Positions 20,367 to 29,717 of a DNA stretch of 64,000 nucleotides are shown one piece after another. The stretch's first letter is position 1. Every line of letters starts with the position of its first letter. The position numbers and the translations under genes are program-made. This DNA is from Hymenobacter jeollabukensis (GTDB lineage: Bacteria > Bacteroidota > Bacteroidia > Cytophagales > Hymenobacteraceae), in assembly GCF_005771675.1 (NCBI RefSeq), contig NZ_VAJM01000001.1, positions 930,001 through 994,000 of the forward strand. Reading direction: 5' to 3'. The notes under the pieces were generated by a model. The model was not told where the DNA came from. It was given only the letters and a program-made list of their open reading frames with translations, and ran no database searches.

Positions 20367-20563
20367 GTCATCCTGAGCGCAGCGAAGGACCTTTCTCCCA
20401 CCCCGCACCGTCGCCACCTACGAAGTGCAGACCCTGGCGCCAGAACAGCAGCACACAAACCAAGAAGCGCAGCCACCGAGCCCTTACGATTGGGCGTTGG
20501 CGGCTGCGCTTCTCAGTTAGTGCAGGGTGCGAGGAAGGTCCTTCGGCTACGCCTCAGGATGAC
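20367..20563. repeat. 197-base composite intergenic element
   Basis: Inverted ends of nearly 40 bases: gtcatcctgagc...cgaaggacct...ccccgcac on the left and its mirror gtgcagggtgcgagg...gcctcaggatgac on the right. The interior holds a smaller hairpin (agcgcagccacc / ggcggctgcgct). A close relative lies at 39088-39270. It sits between convergent SDR and GH30 genes. No transposase is present. Confidence 0.72.
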
Positions 20564-20608
20564 GGCCTTTTTCCACTACCTGGCATTCTGATTCCGCTGC
20601 TTTCCCCG

Positions 20609-22132
20609 CTAGTTCAGCACGTAGGTGGCAATGGAGTGGGCGGGGCTGACCGTCGCGGCGGCCTGGCCTTTGATCCAGAGCTGGAAGGGCAGTTCCTTGT
20701 CGGTCTGGTTCATCACCACCACGGCTACCGAGCCGTCGGTGTTGCGGAAAGCGGTGGTTTGGAGCACGTCGCGGCTGCTGGCGGTGGCAATGCGCCGGGC
20801 GCCGGGGCGCACGAACTTGGAGAAGTGGCCGAGGTAGTAGTAGATGTTGGTGTAGATGAGCTTGCCGGCCTTGGTGTCGGCAATGACCGGGGCGTAGCAG
20901 AAGTTGCCGACGTGGTTGGGGCCGCCGGTTTCGTCGAGCAGCACGTTCCAGTCGGTCCAGGCCACGGTGCCGGCGTTGAAGTCGTTGATGAGCGAGTGGC
21001 CGTACTTCTCGCCCAGCTGCCAGTCATTGACCTTGCCGAGGTCAAACTTCTCGATGCAGCCTTCGGTGAAGATGAGGTTCTTCGCGGGGTAAGTTTCGTG
21101 CACGCGGCGCAGGTTGTCGAACTGCATGCTGGAGCCGGTCCACGTCTCGTACCAGTGGTAGCCCAGGCCCCAGTAGTATTTGCTGGCTTCGGGGTCGTCG
21201 AAGAGGGTGCTGGCGCGCTGGAAGGCCAGGTCGCGGTTATGGTCCCAGCCGATGAGCTTTTTGTCGCCGAGGCCGCTTTTCTGCAGCGTGGGCCCCAGAA
21301 AGCCCTTCACGAAGTCGCGCTCCTCTTCGGCGGTGAAGATGCACGACTCCCAGCGCTGCTTGGCCATGGGCTCGTTCTGCACCGTCAGGCCCCAGATGGG
21401 CAGGCCCATTTTCTCGTAGGTCTGGATGAACTTGACGTAGTAATTCGCCCAGGCTTGGCGGAACTCGGGCCGCAGGTGCCCGCCCTGCAGCATGGAGTTG
21501 TTGTCCTTCATCCAGGCGGGCGGGCTCCAGGGGCTCACGTACAAGGGCAAGGTGCCGCCCGCCGCCGCCGTGGCCTGCTTGATGAAGGGAATCTTGTACT
21601 TCTCGTCGTGCTGGATGTTGAAGGTTTTCAGCTCCTTGTCCCCGTCCTGCACGTAGGTGTAGGTGTCGCTCGAAAAGTCGCAGCTGTTGATGTTGGTGCG
21701 CGCCAGCGTGTAGCCAATGCCCTGCGTGGGGCTGTAATAGGCGCGCAGCAATTCCTGCTGCTGGGCCTTGGGCAGCTTGGCGAAAGTTTCGGCCGAGGCG
21801 TCCGTCAGCGCCCCGCCGATGCCCACGATGGTCTGGTAAGCGTGCGTGGGGTCGATGAACACCGTCGGATCGGTTTCCAGCGGCTGGCCCACTTCCCTGA
21901 AGCTCAGCTTCTCGGTGGCGGCCAGTCGGCTCGGCGTGCCCTGCACCGTCAGGTACACCTGCGCCTGCTTGCCGGCGGCGGAGTACGAAATCGGCGCTGC
22001 GGCCGGCGCGGTCATCGTCGTGGCCGATTTGGTTTTGACTTTGGTTTTGGTCTGGGCCGAGGCGGCCGGGGCGGCCGTCAGGGCCGCGCCGAGCAGCAGG
22101 CCGGCGGCCCACGTCGAGGTGGCAGTGTGCAT
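20609..22132 (-). CDS. GH30 glycosidase (glucosylceramidase/beta-glucanase type)
   Basis: Secreted GH30 enzyme of 507 residues. A signal peptide ends near ASAQ (residue 27), followed by a Lys/Thr linker. The barrel carries acid/base E254 in LTVQNEPM and nucleophile E357 in LIFTEGCIEK; the C-terminal beta-sandwich segment ends in IATYVLN. In sequence it stands apart from the other three GH30 enzymes of the window, being closer to the glucosylceramidase-like branch (NFCYAPVIADTKAGK, YYYLGHFSKFVRPGARRI). It is last in the - strand run of PUL genes, 147 bases after the ricin-domain GH30. A role in beta-glucan breakdown is inferred from context. Confidence 0.94.
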   Translation of the reverse strand: MHTATSTWAAGLLLGAALTAAPAASAQTKTKVKTKSATTMTAPAAAPISYSAAGKQAQVYLTVQGTPSRLAATEKLSFREVGQPLETDPTVFIDPTHAYQTIVGIGGALTDASAETFAKLPKAQQQELLRAYYSPTQGIGYTLARTNINSCDFSSDTYTYVQDGDKELKTFNIQHDEKYKIPFIKQATAAAGGTLPLYVSPWSPPAWMKDNNSMLQGGHLRPEFRQAWANYYVKFIQTYEKMGLPIWGLTVQNEPMAKQRWESCIFTAEEERDFVKGFLGPTLQKSGLGDKKLIGWDHNRDLAFQRASTLFDDPEASKYYWGLGYHWYETWTGSSMQFDNLRRVHETYPAKNLIFTEGCIEKFDLGKVNDWQLGEKYGHSLINDFNAGTVAWTDWNVLLDETGGPNHVGNFCYAPVIADTKAGKLIYTNIYYYLGHFSKFVRPGARRIATASSRDVLQTTAFRNTDGSVAVVVMNQTDKELPFQLWIKGQAAATVSPAHSIATYVLN

Positions 22133-22279
22133 TAGCGTAAGGAATGAAATTGGGTTGGGAATGATGAGCCGCCGCTGCCGCCCGGTGGCTGCTGGTCCGG
22201 GAGCCAGACAGCCCCACCCCGCCGGGGCGGCGGAGCGGGGCTGGGCTTCAGGGTCGGAATAAGGAGCAGGTCGGGGACA

Positions 22280-24427
22280 TTAGCGGCTGATGAGGACGCG
22301 GCGCTGCAGTTGCCCATCGGGCGTGGCTACGCGCAAGGTATAGACGCCGGCCGGAAACCCGGCCACGTCCAGCGTGAACTGATTGGGGCCGGCGTGGGCC
22401 GTGCGCGGCAGCTGCGCCACGCTACGACCGAGCACGTCGACCAGCTGCACCGCCAGTTCCTGGCTGCGGTCGGCGGCGTAGGTGAAGGCCAGCTCCGCGC
22501 CCACCACCGTGGGGTACACGGCCAGGCGGGCGTCCACCTCGGGCGAGGCGGTGGCCAGGGCCGTGCGCGTGACAGCGCCCTGGTCCGAGAACCACCAGCG
22601 CTGGTTGTTGCCACCGGTGTAGTCCCACTGCTGAATCAGGGCGTTGTCGGCGGTGGAGTTGCCCTGCACGTCCAGCACCTTGCCGCTATACTTGCTCTGC
22701 AGGCGGTAGGTGCCGTCGCCGTTGCCGAGCACCTGCCAGTACTGGTCGTCCTGGCTGAGCCAGTCCCACTGCTGCACCAGCGCGCCGTTCGAGGTCGAAG
22801 GCCCGGCAATGTCCAGCGACTTGTTGCTGAACAGGTTCACCACGCGCACGTAGCCGCTGCCGGTGTCCACCAGCTTCCACTTCTGGTTGCTGGCCGCCGT
22901 CCAGGTTTTCTGCTGGGCCTGCCCGCCGTTCGAGGTTGAGCTGCCGGCTATTTCCAAGGCCTTGCCGCCGTTCTTGGAGCTGATTTCGTAGAGTCGCCCG
23001 ATGCGCGGCTCGTTGCCGTCCCACTTGTAGGTGGCCGCGGCCCCGGCCGGCAGGGTGTAAATGAACGACTGCCCGTCCCAGATCAGCTTGAAGGTTTTGG
23101 CGGCGGTGCTGTTGTTCAGCGCGATGAGCACGCGGGTGCCGTCGGGGTTGCGGAAGGCCACGTTTTCGATGCCGCCGGCCACGGTGTTGGAGCTGAGGCG
23201 CACCGCGCCGGCATCCACAAACTTGCTGGCGTGCCCGAGGGCGTAGTATTCCACGTTGCGCGTCACGGCGCCGGTCGCGTTGTTGATGGTCACCACGCCG
23301 CGGCAGTTGGTGCAGCCGCCGTTGGTCGGGCCGTTGTTCTGGTCCAGGGCCAGGTTCCATTCCAGCGCCGACTTGGCCCAGTTGCGCGTCGTGCCGATGA
23401 TGATGTTCGAGAGGTGCCACTTCAAGTCCCCCGCGAAGCTGGAGCCCACCGAGCCACTGATTTCGGTAAACCAGATGTCCTTGTTAGGGTAAGCGTTGTG
23501 CGTCGTCGTCTGCCCGCTCACCGCGCCGCCGTAGCCGTGAAAGGCCGAGCCGGCGGCGTACTGCGCGGCCGCGGCGTCGGCGAAGATGGCGTTGGGGTAT
23601 TCCGGGTGGTCCCAGTTGTGGTCGTAGGCAATGAGCTTGGTGGTGAGCCCCGCCGCCTGGAAGGCCGGCCCGATGTTGTTCTTCAGGAAAGCCGCCTGGT
23701 TACCCGCGTCCATGCGCATCGACACGTAGGGCGCGGCGTAGAGCGGCTCGTTCTGCAGGGTCACGGCGTACACCGGCAGCCCTTGCGCCTGCATGGCCTG
23801 CACGTACTTCACGAAGTAGTTGGCGTAGGTCTGGTACCAGGCGGTGCTCAGCCAGCTCCCGTTCCACTGGGTGTTCACCTCCTTCATCCAGGTCGGGGCC
23901 GTCCAGGGCGTACCCATGATTTTGAGGCTGCCGTTCTTGGCGCGGGCCGCCTGCAGCATGGGCACCACGTCGGTCAGATCCTGGCCGAGGTTGAACGAGG
24001 CCAGCATGGGGTCGGTCTGGCCGGTGGGCTTGTCGTCGTAGGTGTAGTTGCCGTAGGCCGAGAAGTCCGAGGCGCCCATGCTGTGGCGCAGAAAGCCGAG
24101 CCGGATGCCTGCGCCGGTGAACAGCTCGTTGAGCAGCGCATCACGCTGGGCGGCCGACATTTTCTGGTTCAGCAGGTAAGCCGAGGCGCCCGTCATCGAA
24201 GCCCCGAAGCCGTCGATGGTCTGGTAAGTCGTGGCCTCGTCGATGGTGATGGTGGTGGTGGCCGTGCCGGTGCTCGGCACGAAGTTCAGCGCCGTCTGCG
24301 GCTGCAGCAGCTTGGTCTGGTCACCGGTGGTCACCCACAGGTTCACCGTCTGGGCCAGCGCTGCGGGGGCGTGCAGGGCCCCGCCGCCGGCGAGCAGACC
24401 AATGAGTAAGCGGGAAACGTGTTGCAT
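22280..24427 (-). CDS. GH30 glycosidase with ricin-type CBM13 and T9SS sorting domain
   Basis: Surface-targeted GH30 enzyme of 715 residues. Signal peptide 1-25; barrel about 27-395 with acid/base E227 in VTLQNEPLY and nucleophile E322 in DIWFTEISG; beta-sandwich to about 470. A ricin-B-like lectin domain spans about 480-625 with three QxW repeats (QKW, QYW, QRW). A type A T9SS sorting domain covers 636-715 (YPTVVGAELAF ... PAGVYTLRV). The family includes endo-beta-1,6-glucanases and related enzymes. This is the only GH30 here with both a binding module and a T9SS tail, so it is the likeliest cell-surface endo-acting member. A 351-base gap with a repeat precedes it. Confidence 0.95.
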   Translation of the reverse strand: MQHVSRLLIGLLAGGGALHAPAALAQTVNLWVTTGDQTKLLQPQTALNFVPSTGTATTTITIDEATTYQTIDGFGASMTGASAYLLNQKMSAAQRDALLNELFTGAGIRLGFLRHSMGASDFSAYGNYTYDDKPTGQTDPMLASFNLGQDLTDVVPMLQAARAKNGSLKIMGTPWTAPTWMKEVNTQWNGSWLSTAWYQTYANYFVKYVQAMQAQGLPVYAVTLQNEPLYAAPYVSMRMDAGNQAAFLKNNIGPAFQAAGLTTKLIAYDHNWDHPEYPNAIFADAAAAQYAAGSAFHGYGGAVSGQTTTHNAYPNKDIWFTEISGSVGSSFAGDLKWHLSNIIIGTTRNWAKSALEWNLALDQNNGPTNGGCTNCRGVVTINNATGAVTRNVEYYALGHASKFVDAGAVRLSSNTVAGGIENVAFRNPDGTRVLIALNNSTAAKTFKLIWDGQSFIYTLPAGAAATYKWDGNEPRIGRLYEISSKNGGKALEIAGSSTSNGGQAQQKTWTAASNQKWKLVDTGSGYVRVVNLFSNKSLDIAGPSTSNGALVQQWDWLSQDDQYWQVLGNGDGTYRLQSKYSGKVLDVQGNSTADNALIQQWDYTGGNNQRWWFSDQGAVTRTALATASPEVDARLAVYPTVVGAELAFTYAADRSQELAVQLVDVLGRSVAQLPRTAHAGPNQFTLDVAGFPAGVYTLRVATPDGQLQRRVLISR

Positions 24428-24778
24428 ACGCGTAATGGGTTGGGGTTGTGGAAATGCCCCCGAGCGGGGCGGAAAGGCAGAGCGGAAGCGTGCAACAGGA
24501 TAGGCGTAGGAGCTTAGAGCAGGCGGAATTCAGGAATAGGCGGAAGCGGTTAAGGGGAAGGTCAAAAAGGTGTGGTTTGGCGGCGGGTCTTTGGTTTCGC
24601 AGGCGGGTAGGCTGAGTCTAAAGGGCTATTCAAGTCTTCCTGGGCGTCATGCTGAGCCTGTCGAAGCATCTCTACCGCTTCGTTGAGTAGTTTCTGGCGA
24701 AGCGGTAGAGATGCTTCGACTCCGCTCAGCATGACGTGCTGAGTTGGTTTACTTCAACCAGCGACGCGGCCGGCGGAC
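24428..24778. other. Gap between GH30 and esterase genes, with repeat
   Basis: Nothing coding is seen. The two-armed palindromic repeat at 24646-24735 occupies the centre. The AT-richer segment at about 24480-24620 may hold the promoter of the ricin-domain GH30 gene, but no convincing -7/-33 pair could be fixed by eye. Confidence 0.45.
24646..24735. repeat. Two-armed palindromic repeat (GTCATGCTGAG...GCATCTCTACC)
   Basis: Left arm gtcatgctgag...gaagcatctctaccgc and right arm gcggtagagatgcttcgac...ctcagcatgac enclose a loop of about 20 bases. It is the same family as the copies at 17836 and 51246. Confidence 0.78.
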
Positions 24779-26791
24779 TTACTTTTTGCCCGTCGTCAGG
24801 CCGGGCCACTGGTCGGTGCGGAAGGGTGGCGCGGGCAGTCCTTCGCGGTTGTAGAGGTTCAGGAAGGGCATGTTGCCCCAGGCGTAGCGCACGGCCACCG
24901 GCTTGGGCACCGCGGGGCTGCGCAGCACGATGCTGCTGCCCTGCACCTCGCCCTGAGCCCACACGAACCTGCGGTCGGCCCCGGCCAGAGCGAAGCCTTT
25001 CAGGTAAGGACCGCCGGCGTCTTTCAGTACCAAGTCGTGGCCGGCATTTTTGAAGGTCAGCCGCACGGTGTTGCCGCTGATGGTCATCTTATCGAATACC
25101 GGGCCGCTGGCCACGGTGCCGGCCTCGCCGTAGGCCACGCGGCGGGCCTGCAGGGCCAGGCGGCGGCCCACCGTCTGCTTGTCGCGGGGGTGAATGTCGG
25201 TGGAGTCGCCCACGTCGATGGCGGTGGCCATGCCGGTGGCGGGCAGCGCCAGGACCAGCTGCTGGGCCTCGCGCAGCTCCGAGAAGGTCGACTCGGCGGG
25301 CAGATTGCCGTTGGGCTGGTAGCCGGCAATCTGCACGAAGAGGAAGGGCAGCTCGGGCCGCTGCCACTGGGCGCGCCAGTCCCGGATCAGCGCCGGAAAC
25401 AGCGTGCGGTACTGCGCGGCGCGGGGCGCGTTCGTTTCGCCCTGGTACCAGATGACGCCCTTCAGCGCGTAGGGTACCAGCGGGTTGATCAGACCGTTGA
25501 AGAGCACCGTCGGGGTCATCTGCGGACCGCCGGGGAAGGGCGCCCGGGGCTGGGTGGCCGGTTCGTAGGCCACGTGGTACTGCCAGGGGCCGTCGAGCGG
25601 GAGGCGGCGGGTGGGCAGGGCCAGGTACATGTCGGCGCCGGCGCCCCAGATGCCCCCGCCCCCGCCGTCGTCCACCACGCGCACCGTCACCACGTTGCGG
25701 CCGGGGCGCAGCAGGCCGGCGGGCACTGGGTAGCGGCGCTGGGGATAGTAGCCGCGGGTGCCGCCCACCGCCACGCCGTTCACCCAAGTGGAGTCCCGGT
25801 CGTCGATGCGGGCCAGGCCCACGGTGGCGGGCTGGGCGGCGTCGGCGGCCGTGAGGGTAAACGCGCGCCGCAGCCACACGATGCCGTCGAAGTCGCGCAG
25901 GGCCTCGGTCTGGCTTTCCCAATAGCCGGGCAGCGTCATCGTGGGCCAGGTTTGCGCGTCGAAGGCGGGGTCGGCCCAGCGGGCCTGGCCGCCCTGCAAG
26001 CCCTGGTCCTGGCCGGCGGGGCTGGCCTGCCAGGCCTTGGTCCGGGCGTCGAAATCGGCCTGCAGGCTGGGGATGCTGCCTTTCAGGGCCTGCACCGCCC
26101 CTACCCGCTCGGCAAAATCGGGCAGGCGGCGCAGACTTTCGGCGCTGGTCCAGGCCTCGGCCGGGGTGCCGCCCCATTCGGCCGTAATCAGGCCGATGGG
26201 CACCTGGTACTGCTGCTGCAGCTCGCGGGCGAAGAAGTAGGCCACGGCCGAGAAACTGCCCACCGTTTCGGGCGTGCACGGCTGCCAGCCCGCCCCACCG
26301 AAGTCGGGTTGCGGGGTCAGCGCGGCCTCGTTGGGCACGTCGATGCGGCGGATGCGCGGGAAGTTGGCGGCGGCTATTTCGGCCGGGGCGTTCAGCGCGT
26401 CGCGCACCGGCCACTCCATGTTCGATTGGCCCGAGGCCAGCCACACGTCGCCCACCAGCACGTCGCGCACGGTGAGCTGGTTCTGACCCTGCACCGTCAG
26501 CTCGTAGGGGCCGCCGGCGGGCGTGGCGGGCAGCGTCACCGTCCAGCGGCCGTTCGGACCGCCGGTTTTGGCGGCGTAGGTCTGCCCGCGCCAGGTCACC
26601 GTCACGGCTTCGCCCGCATCGGCCCAGCCCCAGAGGGGCAGCGGCTGCCCGCGCTGCAGCACCATATGGTCGCCCACGAGGCGGGGCAGCCGCACGGCGG
26701 CGGAAGCGGGCAGACTGGCCACCAGGGCCAGCGCGGCAATGGCGGGAAGAAGCGGCGTTTTCACGGGCAGAAAGTTGATCGGAGCAGACAT
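24779..26791 (-). CDS. Sialate O-acetylesterase-like SGNH esterase
   Basis: Secreted carbohydrate acetylesterase of 670 residues with a signal peptide of about 31 residues. The SGNH core shows nucleophile S123 in LASGQSNMEWPV, the block VIWYQGETNA, and a C-terminal H in DIHPRDK. Between about residues 255 and 390 an inserted galactose-binding-like beta-sandwich (FDGIVWLRRAFTL ... YLALPTRRL) splits the catalytic domain, as in many Bacteroidota members of this family. In polysaccharide loci such enzymes usually remove acetyl groups from hemicellulose or glucans rather than sialic acid, and no sialic-acid genes are present here. It sits among the GH30 genes, 192 bases after the lipoprotein GH30. 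Confidence 0.92.
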   Translation of the reverse strand: MSAPINFLPVKTPLLPAIAALALVASLPASAAVRLPRLVGDHMVLQRGQPLPLWGWADAGEAVTVTWRGQTYAAKTGGPNGRWTVTLPATPAGGPYELTVQGQNQLTVRDVLVGDVWLASGQSNMEWPVRDALNAPAEIAAANFPRIRRIDVPNEAALTPQPDFGGAGWQPCTPETVGSFSAVAYFFARELQQQYQVPIGLITAEWGGTPAEAWTSAESLRRLPDFAERVGAVQALKGSIPSLQADFDARTKAWQASPAGQDQGLQGGQARWADPAFDAQTWPTMTLPGYWESQTEALRDFDGIVWLRRAFTLTAADAAQPATVGLARIDDRDSTWVNGVAVGGTRGYYPQRRYPVPAGLLRPGRNVVTVRVVDDGGGGGIWGAGADMYLALPTRRLPLDGPWQYHVAYEPATQPRAPFPGGPQMTPTVLFNGLINPLVPYALKGVIWYQGETNAPRAAQYRTLFPALIRDWRAQWQRPELPFLFVQIAGYQPNGNLPAESTFSELREAQQLVLALPATGMATAIDVGDSTDIHPRDKQTVGRRLALQARRVAYGEAGTVASGPVFDKMTISGNTVRLTFKNAGHDLVLKDAGGPYLKGFALAGADRRFVWAQGEVQGSSIVLRSPAVPKPVAVRYAWGNMPFLNLYNREGLPAPPFRTDQWPGLTTGKK

Positions 26792-26982
26792 GCCCCGGGC
26801 GGGCCGGCGCCCAAAAAGGCCGCGGCAAAGCAGAACCAGCAGGATTGGGGTTGGCCCGCTTCCGGAAAAGCAGGGCGTTTTTTTAGCGGAAGCCGTCAGC
26901 CGTAATCAGCCAATAAATGGGCCGCTGATATCCAACGGCAAGGCAAGCAACCGGCCGCCGGATGGCTGGCTGCCGCCTCAGC

Positions 26983-28470
26983 CTACCACACGTAGGTACC
27001 CACCGAGCCGCCGTTGAGCGCGCTGACAATCTGCTTGCCGCGGTAGTCGATGTTGAAGGTGCGCGGGGCCGAGCTGGTGTTCAGCACGATGAGCACTTTC
27101 TTGCCGGCGGGCGTTTTGTAGGCCACGTTGGCCAGGTCGCTGGGCGTGTTGGAGCCGATGCGCACCGAGCCGGGGCGCACAAACTTGCTGGCGTGGGCAA
27201 TGATGTAGTAGGCCTGGTTGCGCGTCACGTTGTCGCTCGTCACCGTCACGGCCGGCAGGCAGGTGCTGCAGCCGCCGGTGGTGCGCGGGCCGTTGCCGGC
27301 GTTGGCGGCCAGGTTCCACTCCAGCACGTTGCGGCTCCAGTTGCGCGGCGCCCCGATCAGCAGGTTGTTGACGTGCCAGTTGAGGTCGGCGGCGAAGCTA
27401 CCGGTGGAGTTGACGTACTGCTCGGTGAAGTACACGTTCTTCTGCGGGAAGGAGTTGTGAATCGCCGAGAGGTTGGTAATGTTGCTGTTCTCGTAGAGGT
27501 GAAACGCCGAGCCGTCGAGGTAGGCGCGGGCGCCCGCGTCGCCGAGCACGGCGTTGACGTAAGTCAGGCCCGCCGCGTCGGCGTTGTGGTCGTAGGCAAT
27601 GATTTTGGTGGTGAGGTTATTGGCTTGAAACGCCGGCCCGAGGTAATCCCGCACGAACTCGGCCTGCTGGGCGGCCGTCATGGTCATGCTCGGCTCGTTG
27701 TACTGGTTCAGCGGCTCGTTTTGCACCGTCACCGCGTCGAGGCGCACGCCTTCGGCCTGCATCTGCTGCACGTACTTCACGAAGTAACGGGCGTAGGCGG
27801 CGTAGTACTGCGACTTCAGCGAGCCGCCGATGGGGCTGCCGTTGGTTTTCATCCACGACGGCGCCGTCCAGGGCGTGCCGAGCAGCTTGATGTTGGGGTT
27901 GATGGCCAGGATTTCGCGCAGCACCGGCAGCAGGTCGGCGCGCTCGGGCTGCAGGCTGAACTGCGCCATCGGCTCGTCGGTCTGGCCGGCGGGCAGGTCG
28001 TTGTAGGTGAATACCCGGTCGCTCAGGTCGGAGGCGCCGATGCTCAGGCGCAGGTAGCTCACGCCCAGCCAGGTGCTGTCGGCGGCAAACAGCTCGCGCA
28101 GCAGGCCGGCGCGGGCCGTGCTGCTCATGCGGTTGATGACGTAGGCGCTGCCGCCCGTCAGCGTGAAGCCAAAGCCGTCGATGCCCTGGTACTGCTGGGT
28201 GGTGTCGACGACGATGGTCGGATTCTGATTAGTGAGCGGGGCGAAATTCAGCCGCGTCGCCTGCTTGCGGAACAGCGCCGACCGGTCGCCGTTGGTCAGC
28301 CAGAACGCCACCTGCGAGGGGCCGCTGGGCTGCACTACGGGCGGATCGGTGCCCGGGTCGTTGGGCTGGGGGTCCTTTTCCTGGCAGGCCACGGCGGCCA
28401 GCAGCAGGCCCGACAGGGCCAGACGCGCCAGACGCTTCGGGTTCAGGGCAAACATGCGGGCATTCATCAT
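26983..28470 (-). CDS. GH30 glycosidase, lipoprotein
   Basis: Membrane-anchored GH30 enzyme of 495 residues. A lipobox (LLAAVAC, lipid cysteine C29) and a Pro-rich linker (DPQPNDPGTDPP) precede the catalytic barrel, so it is probably an outer-membrane lipoprotein. Acid/base E252 lies in VTVQNEPLN and nucleophile E350 in VYFTEQY. The C-terminal beta-sandwich ends in VGTYVW. It aligns closely with the GH30 at 29718-31196 (shared WMKTN, RLSIGASDLS, VQNEPL, KNVYFTEQ), indicating a duplication. Start codons at 28470, 28467 and 28455 are all possible. In Bacteroides, relatives of this branch are endo-beta-1,6-glucanases; applying that here is inference. Confidence 0.94.
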   Translation of the reverse strand: MMNARMFALNPKRLARLALSGLLLAAVACQEKDPQPNDPGTDPPVVQPSGPSQVAFWLTNGDRSALFRKQATRLNFAPLTNQNPTIVVDTTQQYQGIDGFGFTLTGGSAYVINRMSSTARAGLLRELFAADSTWLGVSYLRLSIGASDLSDRVFTYNDLPAGQTDEPMAQFSLQPERADLLPVLREILAINPNIKLLGTPWTAPSWMKTNGSPIGGSLKSQYYAAYARYFVKYVQQMQAEGVRLDAVTVQNEPLNQYNEPSMTMTAAQQAEFVRDYLGPAFQANNLTTKIIAYDHNADAAGLTYVNAVLGDAGARAYLDGSAFHLYENSNITNLSAIHNSFPQKNVYFTEQYVNSTGSFAADLNWHVNNLLIGAPRNWSRNVLEWNLAANAGNGPRTTGGCSTCLPAVTVTSDNVTRNQAYYIIAHASKFVRPGSVRIGSNTPSDLANVAYKTPAGKKVLIVLNTSSAPRTFNIDYRGKQIVSALNGGSVGTYVW

Positions 28471-28560
28471 CTCAGGAACGGAAAAAGCGGAAAACAGCGG
28501 GCTAAGAACGACCGGGCAACACGGGCGGCCGCCCGGTCGTTCGGCCCTACCGCGGTGGCA

Positions 28561-29673
28561 TTACTGCACGGCCACGCGGCGGCTGGTGAGCTGCGTTCCC
28601 ACGCGCAGTTTCACCAGGTAGTTGCCGGCCGCCAGCTGGCGCAGCGGGGCCAGCGAAGTGGCGTGCTGGCCGGGCTGCTGCTCGGCGTCGAGCAGGCGCA
28701 GCACCTGCTGGCCCAGCGAGTTGTAGACCTCCACGCTCACCGGCTGGGGGCTGCCGGCCACGGCGTAGCGCAGCTGGCTGGCGGCCGTCACGGGGTTGGG
28801 GTAAGCTTCCAGATTCAGCGCGGCGGCGGTGGCGGCGCGGCTGGCCAGCGGCCCGTTGCCCACCTGGTAGGCGAAGCTCTGGCGGCCGGCAATCAGCGAG
28901 AAGTTCGGATCGAGGCCCAGGTCGGTGATTTGGCCGGCCACCTGCGGCAGCACGTCGGAGTAGAAGTCGCCGTTGTCGCCCACGTAACCGGCCATCATGT
29001 TCATCACGTCGTTGGCCGATGCGCCGCCCAGGGCCGTCAGCGGAAGTTCAAATTCCCAGCCGGTGGTGGTGTTGGCGGCCACGCTGGTGGTGGTGCGGTA
29101 GGCAAACTTGGCCCCCACAATGTTGGTGGTTGCGTCCGTCACGCTCAGCACGGCACCGGTTTTGTCGGTCGGGCCGAGGTATTTGTCGGGATACTTGCCG
29201 GCGGTGTTGGGCGCCACGGTGTAGTCCAGCTTGCTCAGGTACACGTTGAAGGTGCCGGTGTTGGAGAGCGGCGACACGGTGATGCGGAAGCCGTAGTCGG
29301 CCTGAAAATCCAGCGTGGGGCGGTGGCGCAGCTGCGAGGACGTGTCGTCGCCGCCGGGCAGGCGGGTGCCGGCCGCAATGCCCGTCTTGTTGGGCATGTC
29401 CAGGTAGAAGACCAGGGCGTTGTAGTCGGTTTTCTCGGGCGAGGCCACCAGCATCACGTTCAGAGTGGTGGCGGTGGTGCCCACGTACAGCTGCTTCAGG
29501 CCGCGGTCGGCCACGGAGTGCGTGTTGGTGTAGGTGCCCACCAGCTGGTACTTGCCCGCGCCGGTCCCGATTTCGGCCGGGGCCAGCACGCCGTTGACGG
29601 TGAACTGGGCCTGGGCGCTGAAGGCGCCGAGGGAGAAAACGGCCGCAGCCGCGAGGGTAGAAAATTTGTTCAT
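28561..29673 (-). CDS. T9SS-secreted protein of unknown function within the GH30 locus
   Basis: Protein of 370 residues with a signal peptide (to about residue 22, AQAQ), a single beta-rich domain at about 23-280 and a type A T9SS sorting domain at about 290-370 (EAYPNPVTAASQLRY ... AAGNYLVKLRVG). The domain opens with FTVNGVLAPAEIGTGAGKY and runs through LYVGTT, ALVFYLDMP and GWEFELPLTAL, a pattern reminiscent of DOMON/CBM9-type sugar-binding sandwiches. I do not recognise the family, and no catalytic motif is visible. Position between two GH30 genes, 45 bases downstream of one and 91 upstream of the other, makes a glycan-binding surface role plausible. Its composition and codon use match its neighbours. 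Confidence 0.85.
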   Translation of the reverse strand: MNKFSTLAAAAVFSLGAFSAQAQFTVNGVLAPAEIGTGAGKYQLVGTYTNTHSVADRGLKQLYVGTTATTLNVMLVASPEKTDYNALVFYLDMPNKTGIAAGTRLPGGDDTSSQLRHRPTLDFQADYGFRITVSPLSNTGTFNVYLSKLDYTVAPNTAGKYPDKYLGPTDKTGAVLSVTDATTNIVGAKFAYRTTTSVAANTTTGWEFELPLTALGGASANDVMNMMAGYVGDNGDFYSDVLPQVAGQITDLGLDPNFSLIAGRQSFAYQVGNGPLASRAATAAALNLEAYPNPVTAASQLRYAVAGSPQPVSVEVYNSLGQQVLRLLDAEQQPGQHATSLAPLRQLAAGNYLVKLRVGTQLTSRRVAVQ

Positions 29674-29717
29674 GGGAATGAGTTGGTGTGTAGGGTTGAG
29701 TCAGGGGTTGAAAGCAG

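Noticed and set aside
24779-26791. Sialic-acid catabolism suggested by a sialate-O-acetylesterase match
   Set aside because: No sialidase or sialic-acid transport or lyase genes are present. The family commonly deacetylates other glycans in polysaccharide loci.
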